A stretch of DNA of 64,000 nucleotides from Ketogulonicigenium robustum (GCF_002117445.1 NZ_CP019937.1:993501-1057500), one strand, 5' to 3'. Counted from the stretch's first letter, positions 47,992 to 55,127 are shown. Notes: generated from the sequence alone by a model not told the origin. Numbers and translations are program-made.

Positions 47992-48228
47992 TTAGATTGC
48001 GCGGGCTTCGGCGCGTTCGGCCTCGTCGCGGCATTCCGCGATGAAGGCAGGGGCGAAGCCGCCAAAGTCGGAGGAGGGGAAGTAGCGGCCAGCTACGCTG
48101 ATGCCGACCAAGCGGGCGGTTTCGTGTTCGGTGCGGCCCGTGGTCTCAAAGTGCGCGGTGACGGGCACGATGGTCTCGATCTCGGCGGAAAACTCGGTCA
48201 GGCGTGGGGTGTAACGGGCGTCGAACAT
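47992..48228 (-). CDS. Hypothetical phage protein, first gene of the leftward early operon
   Basis: The protein has 78 residues from the ATG at 48228, which follows GGAGG. Two upstream in-frame ATGs are possible. Its sequence (MFDARYTPRLTEF start, FPSSDFGGFAPAF middle) has no recognised domain. It lies directly downstream of the operators at 48286-48330 and so is the first gene of the leftward early transcript. Confidence 0.55.
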   Translation of the reverse strand: MFDARYTPRLTEFSAEIETIVPVTAHFETTGRTEHETARLVGISVAGRYFPSSDFGGFAPAFIAECRDEAERAEARAI

Positions 48229-48285
48229 GGGAACCTCCATCTGGGCCAGCGGCTCATGTGTCGCGCTGGTGATGAAGGCAATATA

Positions 48286-48299
48286 CACGCCAAAGCGTG
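48286..48299. promoter_or_regulatory. Left control region, repressor operator OL1
   Basis: CACGC-CAAA-GCGTG, perfect 5-bp arms. It precedes the leftward early operon. Confidence 0.75.
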
Positions 48300-48316
48300 C
48301 ATTGCAACACTAAAAA

Positions 48317-48330
48317 CACGCGATAGCGTG
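48317..48330. promoter_or_regulatory. Left control region, repressor operator OL2
   Basis: CACGC-GATA-GCGTG, perfect arms, 31 bp centre-to-centre from OL1. An identical 14-mer occurs at 51695-51708 next to the repressor gene. Confidence 0.78.
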
Positions 48331-48392
48331 CACATTCTTGCCTCACCCTCTGAGGTGTGCGAGAATCAGGGGAGATGATGGAGGAGGGGCGG

Positions 48393-48740
48393 TTGGTAAA
48401 TCTGACAGAGATAGCGGCTTATCTTGGTATATCGCTCGGGGTTGCCAACACATGTTTGATGGTGGCGCTAGATCTGCGCCACTTCGTGCGCCGCAAGCGC
48501 GAACGCGAGATGACTTTGGCGCGTAGGGTGACTTTTCCCCAGGTCGAAGCAAGCGCGGGCGACGGGTCATTCGGAGCAAAGAGGAAGATATGGATACGAA
48601 TTCCACCTGATGGCGGGTTCTGGTTTGACTTCGATCCGGTCGGAGGAAGATCAACGTCCACAGTGATGCGAGAGCTTCGGTCATCCGCTGGCTGGCCCTT
48701 GAAGTATAATTCATCATTTGCAAAGGATGCGATCCTATGA
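48393..48740 (+). pseudogene. Possible short paralogue or remnant, convergent with the 49015 gene
   Basis: The frame from a TTG at 48393, preceded by GGAGGAGGGG, encodes a first 25 residues (NLTEIAAYLGISLGVANT region) clearly similar to the N-terminus of the protein encoded on the other strand from 49015. After that the similarity stops and the frame continues antisense to the 49015 gene. It is either a truncated inverted copy or a short real protein. Classed as a remnant with low confidence. Confidence 0.35.
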
Positions 48741-49015
48741 GGCTCTTCGCAGATGAAAGCCCCGTGAGGCAGGGTGCACTGGATTTCGGTCAAGGTTCTA
48801 CCGTAGGTGTCGAGGTTTCTTGCTATAATCTCAACGGGTATCCAATTTCCGTCATTTTCGATGCGATCACGAACGAGGTATGTGCTGCTGGCATCCACAA
48901 CGATCTCAGGCTCGATATTTCCTCGATCGAAGCGCCATCGAACGGCTAGATAGGCAGTGTTGATCACGCCTAAAGCCAATCCGCCCCAAGCAGCAATGTC
49001 GGTCAAAGTCATCAC
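48419..49015 (-). CDS. Membrane-anchored hypothetical protein of the prophage accessory block
   Basis: The protein has 198 residues. One N-terminal membrane helix (IAAWGGLALGVINTAYLAV) precedes a soluble beta-rich domain (WIPVEIIARNLDTYGRTLTEIQ) and a basic C-terminus. The ATG at 49012 (second codon here) has AAAGGG upstream. It does not overlap the early operon and lies between the left operators and the outer-membrane protein gene, so it is likely expressed in the lysogen. No family is recognised. The final third overlaps a divergent frame on the other strand. Confidence 0.6.
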   Translation of the reverse strand: MMTLTDIAAWGGLALGVINTAYLAVRWRFDRGNIEPEIVVDASSTYLVRDRIENDGNWIPVEIIARNLDTYGRTLTEIQCTLPHGAFICEEPHRIASFANDELYFKGQPADDRSSRITVDVDLPPTGSKSNQNPPSGGIRIHIFLFAPNDPSPALASTWGKVTLRAKVISRSRLRRTKWRRSSATIKHVLATPSDIPR

Positions 49016-49086
49016 TGACCCTTTGTTATCGAGCTTGAAAGTCCTGAAAACACCATCATGGCGAAATTGGATAGCGTAAAGCGTAA

Positions 49087-49113
49087 AGAAAAACCCCGCC
49101 GGTTAGGGCGGGG
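49087..49113 (-). terminator. Intrinsic terminator of the outer-membrane protein gene
   Basis: On the minus strand GGCGGGG pairs with CCCCGCC reading as CCCCGCC, CTAACC, GGCGGGG, followed by TTTTTC. Confidence 0.88.
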
Positions 49114-49137
49114 CTCTCTACCTAACTGAAGCAGCGT

Positions 49138-49845
49138 TTAGAACCGGAAGTTCACGCCAATTTTTATCTGCCCAAGGTCTACTTCTGCGAGATCGCCGAT
49201 GGTGGGGTCACTTAGCTCGCCAAGATCAGTATATGCATATTCGCCATACACCGACCAATTTGAACTGAATTTGTGCTCAAGACCTATGCCGTAGGTGACT
49301 CCTTCGAAATCCTCGCTTTCCGTCACTCCGGACACTGTCGCTTCGCCGGTGGCCCAAGTGTAACCTAGCAGCCCATAAAGGGCAGTATTTGCGTTGAAGG
49401 TGTAACCTGCTCGGAAAAATGCGGTAGTGACGCTGTTTAGTTCTACGTCTGCATTAATCCCTGCGGCGGTTGCAAATGCGTCTGTCAGATTTCCTTTATA
49501 CTCGCCGAAGTTATATTCGGCGCCTATGCCGAAAATCCAACTGTTCGACTGCCAGTCGAAACCACCGCGAACAGCGTAATTTCCACCGTCAAGCTCGGCG
49601 ATGCTCTTTCCCAACCCAGCAGATGAAAGTGCCGAGGCATAGGGGTCGACTGCATCCAACGATGAGTCACCGTAACTGGCGTTCAAGCCCAAATATCCAC
49701 CCTGCCAAGTGGTCGGCGCAGCTGCGGGCTGAACAACGACAACTGGGGCTACTACGGGCTCGATGACTGGCGTGGCCAGACCACCTGCATTTGCCGCAAA
49801 AGCTGAAGTCGATGCGAGTAAAGCTGCGATATACAGATAGCGCAT
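49138..49845 (-). CDS. Prophage-encoded outer-membrane beta-barrel (Omp25/RopB-like)
   Basis: The protein has 235 residues from the ATG at 49845, which follows GGAGT by 8 nt. A signal peptide (MRYLYIAALLASTSAFA) precedes a Pro/Val-rich stretch and an eight-stranded barrel. Typical strands are WQGGYLGLNASYG, YAVRGGFDWQ, FFRAGYTFN and YGEYAYTDLG, and the C-terminus is the BAM signal VNFRF. It has its own promoter region and terminator, as phage morons do. A surface protein made by the lysogen could change phage adsorption. Confidence 0.88.
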   Translation of the reverse strand: MRYLYIAALLASTSAFAANAGGLATPVIEPVVAPVVVVQPAAAPTTWQGGYLGLNASYGDSSLDAVDPYASALSSAGLGKSIAELDGGNYAVRGGFDWQSNSWIFGIGAEYNFGEYKGNLTDAFATAAGINADVELNSVTTAFFRAGYTFNANTALYGLLGYTWATGEATVSGVTESEDFEGVTYGIGLEHKFSSNWSVYGEYAYTDLGELSDPTIGDLAEVDLGQIKIGVNFRF

Positions 49846-49978
49846 AGTCAAACTCCATTTTGTGTTTGGTGTTTCACTATTGCCTATATTTTTAGCTGCA
49901 CGATGAGGTGAAAGATGACGTATGGTAGATTTGTTAATCGCGTTACTTTTTCGCCACATTTTACTTCCGGCTTAAGTG

Positions 49979-50137
49979 CTAATGACAGTGAACACGACCG
50001 CCATTGCTATTGTCAGCATGGCAGCACTGGCCGGGTGGCGATGACTTCCGGCAGCCGCCGCCGTGAGCCTCGGCGTTGTGCGCTAGGGCGGCTATGTAGC
50101 TGGCCAATGCAAAAACTGCGATGATGAAAAAACGCAT
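49979..50137 (-). CDS. Secreted 52-residue Cys/His-rich peptide
   Basis: The frame starts at the ATG at 50137 and encodes a signal peptide (MRFFIIAVFALASYIAALA) and a mature part of about 30 residues with five Cys/His-rich clusters (HGGGCRKSSPPGQCCHA, then VHCH). The pattern suits metal or disulfide binding in the periplasm. Small CH-rich proteins with this CRK-SPPG-QCCH arrangement occur in bacterial genomes, but the function is not known. It is in the accessory block, on the same strand as the barrel protein. Confidence 0.65.
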   Translation of the reverse strand: MRFFIIAVFALASYIAALAHNAEAHGGGCRKSSPPGQCCHADNSNGGRVHCH

Positions 50138-50356
50138 GATCTATTCCAAATGAACAATGGGTTAATGGTGCGCCAGATTGTTAATGATTCGCTACCTTGT
50201 TCACAAAATCTCTCGGCAGGGAGAACGGTTGCACTTCACCTGTCGATCCGCCGCTTCTTTCCCCGCGGTCAAAAATCCTGTGGGTAAATCATCTTCGCAC
50301 CTTCACAGGTGTTAGAGCTGATCGTAGCATAAGAACACAGAATCGTGAGGTTTCTT

Positions 50357-51013
50357 ATGCGAAAACTACTTTCCATCAGCTTTTCAATTTCGATGTTTGC
50401 CATTGCACCCAATATAACTCTTGCTCAAAATACAAATCCAGCAACCTGCCATCATCGAACAACCGACACGGAGCGGTTGCTTTGCTACGACGCGGTCACA
50501 AAATATGAACCGCCAGTATCTTCGACTCAGGCCATTAGCCCTGAGCCGGCGGCCGGCGATGATGAAGTGTCGGGGGATCAGTGGCGCGTTTCTTCGCGAG
50601 GATCCATGTTAGATAACAGAACCGACGTTTTTCTCTCGTTGGAAAGTCTTAACACTCGAGGAAATTCAATCGGAAGGCCAGAACGCGCTAGTTTGTACTT
50701 ACGGTGCTTCGAGAACCGAACTGCGGTTTTGCTGATGTTTAATCAATACATAAGTGATGCGCAGAATGTGCGCTTTAAACTTGACGATGGTCCCGTTAGG
50801 AATCTGTGGATGAACGAGGTCAACGGAAGTGACGGCTTGATATCAAGGTCAGGCGGCCCCTCTATCGAGTTCATAAAGGGCCTCCTTGATAAGGATCAGC
50901 TAGTTGTGTCCTTCAACAGCTACTCTTCAAATGGGCTGGAGTTTTCGTTCGATATCTCTGGGCTTCGGAGGCACGCGGGACAAGTTGCAAGCGCCTGCAA
51001 TTGGTCGATTTGA
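50357..51013 (+). CDS. TagO/VasI-like periplasmic protein of the prophage
   Basis: The protein has 218 residues from the ATG at 50357, which follows GAGG. A signal peptide (MRKLLSISFSISMFAIAP) leads to the N-terminal motif CHHRTTDTERLLCYDAV. The central pattern WRVSSRGSMLDNRTDVFLSLES with the LRCFENRTAVLLMF strand and C-terminal VVSFNSYSSNGLEFSFDISGL matches the TagO/VasI family. VasI/TagO proteins help or regulate type VI secretion, but this gene is isolated from any secretion genes and ends one base before the repressor gene. It is probably a prophage-carried envelope gene. Confidence 0.75.
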   Translation: MRKLLSISFSISMFAIAPNITLAQNTNPATCHHRTTDTERLLCYDAVTKYEPPVSSTQAISPEPAAGDDEVSGDQWRVSSRGSMLDNRTDVFLSLESLNTRGNSIGRPERASLYLRCFENRTAVLLMFNQYISDAQNVRFKLDDGPVRNLWMNEVNGSDGLISRSGGPSIEFIKGLLDKDQLVVSFNSYSSNGLEFSFDISGLRRHAGQVASACNWSI

Positions 51014-51640
51014 CTAGGCCTTTTTCACAAACTCTTTCGGCAGGTGGAGCCGCACCGGCGCGGCCCACTTGACCTGAACATCGTGCATGTTCGCGCCGGT
51101 CGGGTTCAGCGATAGCAGATGGAAAAGCCCAGGCGCCGTGCCGGGCTTGAGCTGCTTGACCCATGCGCGCCCGTCGGATGTCTCTGCCACGACGCGCTTG
51201 CCGATCGCTTCTGTGGGCACGCCGTCAGCCGTCATGCGGGTGTAGAACAGCACATCGCCGTCAAAGAAGTTCGGCTCCATGCTGCTGCCCTGAACTTCCA
51301 CGGCCACGATCCCGTGCGGCGACAGCATAGGCGGGCATTGGATGTGATAGAGGCCGTCACCTTTGGCGTGGTCATCTGTGAGGAACACCTCATCACCAGC
51401 GCCGACGCGGCCGGGGACGGCGATAATGGCGGTTTCATCTTCCCCTAAGTCTCCGGCGTTCAGTCCTAAGATCTCTATGAGCTTGGTCAGGTTGCCCGCG
51501 CCGGGGTGCTTTTTGTTTTTCAAAAGCTGCTGAACGTAATTTGGGCCTTTGCCTGCGGCGAGGCTGATTTCGCGCATGCTGCGGTCATCAGACCGAATGG
51601 CCTCCTCGAGGCGGTTGAACCAGGTGTTTTCCATCAGCAT
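51014..51640 (-). CDS. Prophage repressor, XRE-HTH plus S24 (LexA/C2-type) self-cleaving protein
   Basis: The protein has 208 residues. The N-terminal helix-turn-helix is MREISLAAGKGPNYVQQLL. The C-terminal peptidase S24 domain has the catalytic Ser120 (QGSSMEP) and Lys162 (RAWVKQLKPG); the likely self-cleavage bond is Ala81-Gly82. RecA-stimulated cleavage would induce the prophage. Two in-frame ATGs (51640 and 51634) are possible starts. Its gene adjoins one copy of the operator and faces the Cro-like gene, so it probably represses both early promoters and controls itself. Confidence 0.92.
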   Translation of the reverse strand: MLMENTWFNRLEEAIRSDDRSMREISLAAGKGPNYVQQLLKNKKHPGAGNLTKLIEILGLNAGDLGEDETAIIAVPGRVGAGDEVFLTDDHAKGDGLYHIQCPPMLSPHGIVAVEVQGSSMEPNFFDGDVLFYTRMTADGVPTEAIGKRVVAETSDGRAWVKQLKPGTAPGLFHLLSLNPTGANMHDVQVKWAAPVRLHLPKEFVKKA

Positions 51641-51670
51641 TTTCTAGCACACCAGAAAAATGCACGCTTG

Positions 51671-51684
51671 AACGTTATAGCGTG
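51671..51684. promoter_or_regulatory. Right control region, operator OR2 (imperfect)
   Basis: AACGTTATAGCGTG matches the operator at 11 of 14 positions, with an intact right arm. It lies 24 bp centre-to-centre from OR1. Confidence 0.55.
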
Positions 51685-51694
51685 TATTGCAATG

Positions 51695-51708
51695 CACGCG
51701 ATAGCGTG
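51695..51708. promoter_or_regulatory. Right control region, repressor operator OR1
   Basis: CACGC-GATA-GCGTG, identical to OL2. It lies between the repressor start and the Cro-like gene at 51722. Confidence 0.8.
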
Positions 51709-51721
51709 TATAGCTTCGATT

Positions 51722-51940
51722 ATGGAACAAAAACTTCTCTCCGACATTGAGGCATTCCGCGATGCGACAGGGCTTTCCGAGCATCGCGTAGGTATCATTT
51801 TGGCCAAGAACGGACGGCTGTTGGAGCGTTTGCGCGCCGACCGTCCGTTTCAGGTTCCTACTGTCAGAAAGATCAAGGACGCGCTTAAGCGAGAAACCGC
51901 GATCCGGCTGGCCACGCAACAAAGCGATGCGGCCAAATGA
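51722..51940 (+). CDS. Cro-like DNA-binding protein
   Basis: The protein has 72 residues from the ATG at 51722. A helix-turn-helix is suggested by HRVGIILAKNGRLLERLRADRPFQVPTVRKIKDAL. It is divergent from the repressor gene and immediately downstream of the operators, the position of cro. The gene upstream in the track of the same frame is rejected because it overlaps the operators. Confidence 0.75.
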   Translation: MEQKLLSDIEAFRDATGLSEHRVGIILAKNGRLLERLRADRPFQVPTVRKIKDALKRETAIRLATQQSDAAK

Positions 51941-52278
51941 CCGCCTCGCACCGTCCTTCCACATCTCAAGTTGAACCCACTGCACGGGATCAACATGCAA
52001 TGGGAGCTTCCGGAATGTCCCCACGAAAGATTTCCGCCCGCACGCACAAGCTGGAGGTGCTGAGCTATCGCCAGCACTTCAACGCGGTATGGCAGCGGAT
52101 CATGACCGAGAACTTCGAGACGCCGGCGGAGGCTGCCGTGTTTTTCGGGGTTGACCCCTCGACGGCGGAAAATTGGTTCGACGGCCGTAACGCGCCGCAA
52201 GGCTGGGGTGTCGGCTGGCTGCTGCGCAACCCCGAGACGCGGGCCTTTGCCATCGATGCGCTTGCGGGTGCCGCATGA
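51937..52278 (+). CDS. Helix-turn-helix early protein
   Basis: The ATG at 51937 overlaps the previous stop by ATGA; an internal ATG at 52015 has a better site (GGGAG) and gives 87 residues. A helix-turn-helix is suggested by ETPAEAAVFFGVDPSTAENWFDGRNAP. It sits where cII/antiterminator-like genes occur. Function is not certain. Confidence 0.62.
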   Translation: MTASHRPSTSQVEPTARDQHAMGASGMSPRKISARTHKLEVLSYRQHFNAVWQRIMTENFETPAEAAVFFGVDPSTAENWFDGRNAPQGWGVGWLLRNPETRAFAIDALAGAA

Positions 52279-52442
52279 TCAGACGGGCCATTTCTACGCT
52301 TTGCGCATTGGAACTCACCATTGCGCTTCACCTCGGCGCGGCTGGGGAATGGTGGGCTGCGCGTGCAGCCCGTCGCTACGGAAAGTTTTCGGGAAACGCA
52401 TCCAAGCCCTTGAAGTCGGGGCAGGGCGACACAGGGGAGTAA
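52275..52442 (+). CDS. Hypothetical 55-residue early protein
   Basis: The ATG at 52275 overlaps the preceding stop (ATGA). The product is basic (WWAARAARRYGKF) with a small hydrophobic N-terminal helix. It could be a membrane peptide. No family is known. Confidence 0.5.
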   Translation: MIRRAISTLCALELTIALHLGAAGEWWAARAARRYGKFSGNASKPLKSGQGDTGE

Positions 52443-52498
52443 GCTATGGCTATCGGTTTTCAACGTGCGCGCGGCCTGCTGCTGGGGGGGATCGATTG

Positions 52499-52672
52499 AT
52501 GATCACCAACGCTGACCCGCGCAAGCAGTCTGAAAAGACGACCTACGGACTGATCGACGCCGGACTTGTCGTTTCGGCTCCTGCCTATCGGAAGCTGCAG
52601 AGCAAGCTGGTGCCCGTCGGCGACGGGCTGTTTGGCTCCGAGTTTTCCCAGACCTTCACATATCGGGAATGA
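52499..52672 (+). CDS. Hypothetical 57-residue early protein
   Basis: The ATG at 52499 overlaps the stop of a 17-codon leader-like frame (52446-52499) that has its own GGGGAG site. The product (MITNADPRKQSEK start) has no known motif. Its stop overlaps the next start (ATGA). Confidence 0.5.
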   Translation: MITNADPRKQSEKTTYGLIDAGLVVSAPAYRKLQSKLVPVGDGLFGSEFSQTFTYRE

Positions 52673-52890
52673 GCTATGATCGCCGATGTTTTGTCTGTGG
52701 CGTACTCACGCCTTTCGCGCTTCGGCTGCCCGGTCTCTTGTCGCAGCTACCGGCGGGCAAGCGTGGCAGCCTTGCCCATTGCAAGCAGCACGAGGCCGAC
52801 GCCTTTGCCCGCCGAGACGCGGTTACAGGCGTGCATCGCCCGCCGCGCCCATCAACAGCGCCGAGCACACAAGGACGCCTCGACCTATGA
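52669..52890 (+). CDS. Small cysteine-containing early protein
   Basis: The ATG at 52669 overlaps the previous stop. The product begins SYDRRCFVCGV with a CxxC pair and has a later CKQH, giving a possible zinc site (LPAGKRGSLAHCKQHEADAF). After residue 55 the frame becomes Pro/Arg-rich. A different overlapping frame (52676-52948) carries a more protein-like end (THLRLARELQAIREAGL) that joins the next gene by ATGA. A real second gene or a frame shift may be hidden here. Confidence 0.5.
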   Translation: MSYDRRCFVCGVLTPFALRLPGLLSQLPAGKRGSLAHCKQHEADAFARRDAVTGVHRPPRPSTAPSTQGRLDL

Positions 52891-52944
52891 AGGCACGCAC
52901 CTGCGCCTTGCGCGAGAGCTGCAGGCCATACGGGAGGCAGGGCT

Positions 52945-53337
52945 ATGACGCGGCAATCCCCCGAGCGGGCGGTGCATCTGGCTGTGCTGGCGTATCTGCG
53001 CGCCGTGCTGTTCGGCAATCCGGTCATCCACCACAGCCCGAATGAGCTTGGGTTGTCCGGCCCCGCGGCTGCGCGGCAGGTGGCCAAGCATAAGCACCTG
53101 GGGATGACCTCGGGCTTTCCCGACCTCGTGGCCTTCACTTTCCACGGACCGCTGTTCTTCGAGGTCAAGGCCGACGGCAACTATCCGACGCCCATCCAAA
53201 AGGCGCTCCATGCCGATCTGGAGCGCCTGAACTACCGCTGTGCTGTGGTGCGCAGTGTTGACGATGTGCGGGCCGCTCTGGCGCGCTGGGGCATCCCCAC
53301 GCGCGAGACAATGCCTGAGGGGGAGATGGTGCCATGA
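52945..53337 (+). CDS. VRR-NUC domain nuclease
   Basis: The protein has 130 residues. The VRR-NUC (PD-(D/E)xK) core reads GFPDLVAF, then LFFEVKADGNYPTPIQKALHADLERLNY and CAVVRSVDDV: Asp, Glu and Lys form the catalytic set. Such phage proteins act as small structure-specific nucleases in replication or recombination. The ATG at 52945 overlaps the preceding frame by ATGA and the stop overlaps the next start by ATGA. Confidence 0.88.
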   Translation: MTRQSPERAVHLAVLAYLRAVLFGNPVIHHSPNELGLSGPAAARQVAKHKHLGMTSGFPDLVAFTFHGPLFFEVKADGNYPTPIQKALHADLERLNYRCAVVRSVDDVRAALARWGIPTRETMPEGEMVP

Positions 53338-53720
53338 GCGTCAAGATCATGTCTGCGATCTGGGAGGCCGAAGGGATCGATGCGTCTGAATGCCTCGTCC
53401 TGATCGCGCTGGCCGATCACGCCGACGATGAAGGGCGCTGCTACCCTTCAATCGCGCGCCTCTGCAAGCGCACCAAGATGTCTGATCGAGGTGTCCAAAA
53501 GGTCATCGCTCGGCTGATTGAAAAGGGCTTTGTGACGGTGGTTCAGAACGCGGGACGCGCCGGTTCTAACCTATACATCATCAATCCTGATGCGGGCAAA
53601 ACCCCTGAACCGTGTTCACCCCCGAATGACGTTCACCCCGAACCACGTTCACCACCCCCCGAACCACGTTCCGAAAACCCCCGAACCACGTTCACCCAAA
53701 CCGTCAAGAACCATCATTGA
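53334..53720 (+). CDS. Phage replication initiator, N-terminal DNA-binding part (lambda-O-like)
   Basis: The protein has 128 residues. The winged-helix (HTH_36-type) domain is ASECLVLIALADHADDEGRCYPSIARL and TKMSDRGVQKVIARLIEKGFV. A Pro/Glu/Arg-rich linker (PEPRSPP repeats) encoded by five iterons follows. The frame ends at 53720; the typical C-terminal half of such initiators seems to continue in a different frame (53717 gene). The arrangement of iterons inside the initiator gene mirrors lambda ori. Confidence 0.82.
   Translation: MSVKIMSAIWEAEGIDASECLVLIALADHADDEGRCYPSIARLCKRTKMSDRGVQKVIARLIEKGFVTVVQNAGRAGSNLYIINPDAGKTPEPCSPPNDVHPEPRSPPPEPRSENPRTTFTQTVKNHH
53607..53693 (+). promoter_or_regulatory. 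Candidate phage replication origin: five GAAC-NNN-GTTC iterons
   Basis: Cores are at 53607-53617 (GAACCGTGTTC), 53624-53634 (GAATGACGTTC), 53640-53650, 53661-53671 and 53683-53693 (each GAACCACGTTC). They lie in the 3' part of the initiator gene, spaced 16 to 22 bp. Each core has dyad symmetry. This is the arrangement seen at lambda ori. Confidence 0.7.
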
Positions 53721-54037
53721 ACCGTCAGTATCCCCCAAACCCCCAACGGGGGGATAGGCAGGCCGTGCTGATCCTCTCTGAGCTTCTTTCACCTGAGATG
53801 GCAGAGGACTTCGCAGAACATCGCCGATCGAAGCGAGCCAAGCTCACAGCAAAAGCCGCTGAGCTGATCGTTCGGAAGCTACGTGATCACCCAAACCCCG
53901 ACGCCGAGATTGAGCGGACGATCATGCAGGGCTGGACGGGGGTTTTCCCAGAAAACCGCCAGTCGCAGCCAGCGCCGCAGAAGTCCATCACTCAAAGCGT
54001 TCTCGATGAATTCCTGATCAAGGATAGATCCCAATGA
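53717..54037 (+). CDS. Replication initiator C-terminal-type protein
   Basis: The frame of 106 residues begins at a TTG overlapping the previous stop (TTGA). The second half (AEDFAEHRRSKRAKLTAKAAELIVRKL and IERTIMQGWTGVFPENR) is the usual C-terminal signature of phage replication proteins. It may be the second half of one protein split by frameshifts or a separate gene. Its stop overlaps the next ATG. Confidence 0.65.
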   Translation: MNRQYPPNPQRGDRQAVLILSELLSPEMAEDFAEHRRSKRAKLTAKAAELIVRKLRDHPNPDAEIERTIMQGWTGVFPENRQSQPAPQKSITQSVLDEFLIKDRSQ

Positions 54038-54675
54038 GCCGTGAAACCGAAATCAACGACCAGATTGCGCGCTTTTTGGTACGTTACTCGCCGCCGCGCA
54101 CCATGGCCGAGAACCTCGATGCGCAACGGGATGAAATCCGACGCATTACCCGCATCGTTGTCCAGCATGCACCCAATGTCGGCTACGTCGAATGGGTGGC
54201 CACGCTGATCGACCAGATCGAGGTTGGTATGACCACGCGATCATGGCCCCTGATTGGAGAGGTGAACAAAGCGTGTGAGGCCCTGCGCAAGGAGGGGTTT
54301 CTGTCCCGTCCTGTCCTGAAAGACCCGCATGTCGAGGAGCACGGCCATTACGCCAAGCTGGCCGACCGCATCAAGGCTGGCGAACCGGTAGCTGAAAGCG
54401 TCCTCTACGGCGTCGAGGCGGTCGAGATGATCAAGCGCAACCTGCTGACCGAAGGCGATCTGCGCAAGCATCGCAGCGCTGCGTATTTCGCCCGCAAGGC
54501 GACATACGGCGAGGAAGCGGCAGAGGTCTGGGAGGATGGGCGCAAGGCCCTGCACGAGCGCTGCATGGCCGAATACGACACCATTGTGGCCCAGCGGGCC
54601 ATTCCACGCGCCGGTCGCAAGGGGTTCAGCCCCAATATGCCCAGCATGCCCTACAGCGACGGGTTCGCCGCATGA
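54034..54675 (+). CDS. Hypothetical phage protein, position of helicase loader
   Basis: The protein has 213 residues with no recognised motif. It follows the initiator gene with an ATGA overlap, so a role as helicase loader (lambda P-like) is possible by position only. The sequence is helical with several charged patches. Confidence 0.55.
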   Translation: MSRETEINDQIARFLVRYSPPRTMAENLDAQRDEIRRITRIVVQHAPNVGYVEWVATLIDQIEVGMTTRSWPLIGEVNKACEALRKEGFLSRPVLKDPHVEEHGHYAKLADRIKAGEPVAESVLYGVEAVEMIKRNLLTEGDLRKHRSAAYFARKATYGEEAAEVWEDGRKALHERCMAEYDTIVAQRAIPRAGRKGFSPNMPSMPYSDGFAA

Positions 54676-55127
54676 ACGCGCCCCGCAGCATCTTCGACGC
54701 GGATATGGCCGTCCGGCCTGCGCGCAGACCCGCCCCGATGCCCCTTTCGCCACGGAATGAGGTTGTGAAGCCCCCACGAATTGAGGTCGAAGCCCCATCT
54801 GCCCCCGAGATGAACGTGGCCATCCCTGTCACCATCCGTGGAGTGGTGTACCCATCACGCAAAGCAGCGATGCGCGCTCTTCACGTGTCGGACAAGACCC
54901 TGAAATCTGCCGAGCAATCCGGCAGGTTGGACGAGGTAGGGATGTCGCCGAAGCTGCGCTTCAGGATCTCTGTCGGAGGGCATGATTATCTGACTATTGC
55001 CGAGGCGGCCGCCGCTATCGGCGGAACAAAGGGGGGTATCGCAGTGGCTATGCGACGAGGCAGGGCGCTAGGGGTGACGCATGAGGAATACCTAGGCTAC
55101 CGCATTGATTGGGAGGCGGTCGAATAA
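54672..55127 (+). CDS. NUMOD/HTH-type DNA-binding phage protein
   Basis: The protein has 151 residues. Two helix-turn-helix-like units are seen: VVYPSRKAAMRALHVSDKTLKSA and HDYLTIAEAAAAIGGTKGGIAVAM. The repeated unit is like the NUMOD DNA-binding modules found with homing nucleases. The N-terminal 45 residues are Pro-rich. Overlaps with both neighbours (ATGA and TAATG). Confidence 0.65.
   Translation: MNAPRSIFDADMAVRPARRPAPMPLSPRNEVVKPPRIEVEAPSAPEMNVAIPVTIRGVVYPSRKAAMRALHVSDKTLKSAEQSGRLDEVGMSPKLRFRISVGGHDYLTIAEAAAAIGGTKGGIAVAMRRGRALGVTHEEYLGYRIDWEAVE

Noticed and set aside
48737-48949. A 70-codon plus-strand frame joined by ATGA
   Set aside because: It lies wholly antisense to the more protein-like 198-residue gene and has no motif.
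53607-53693. Possible CRISPR array
   Set aside because: Units are only about 11-18 bp with 5-11 bp gaps and lie within a coding frame; they fit origin iterons, not CRISPR repeats.
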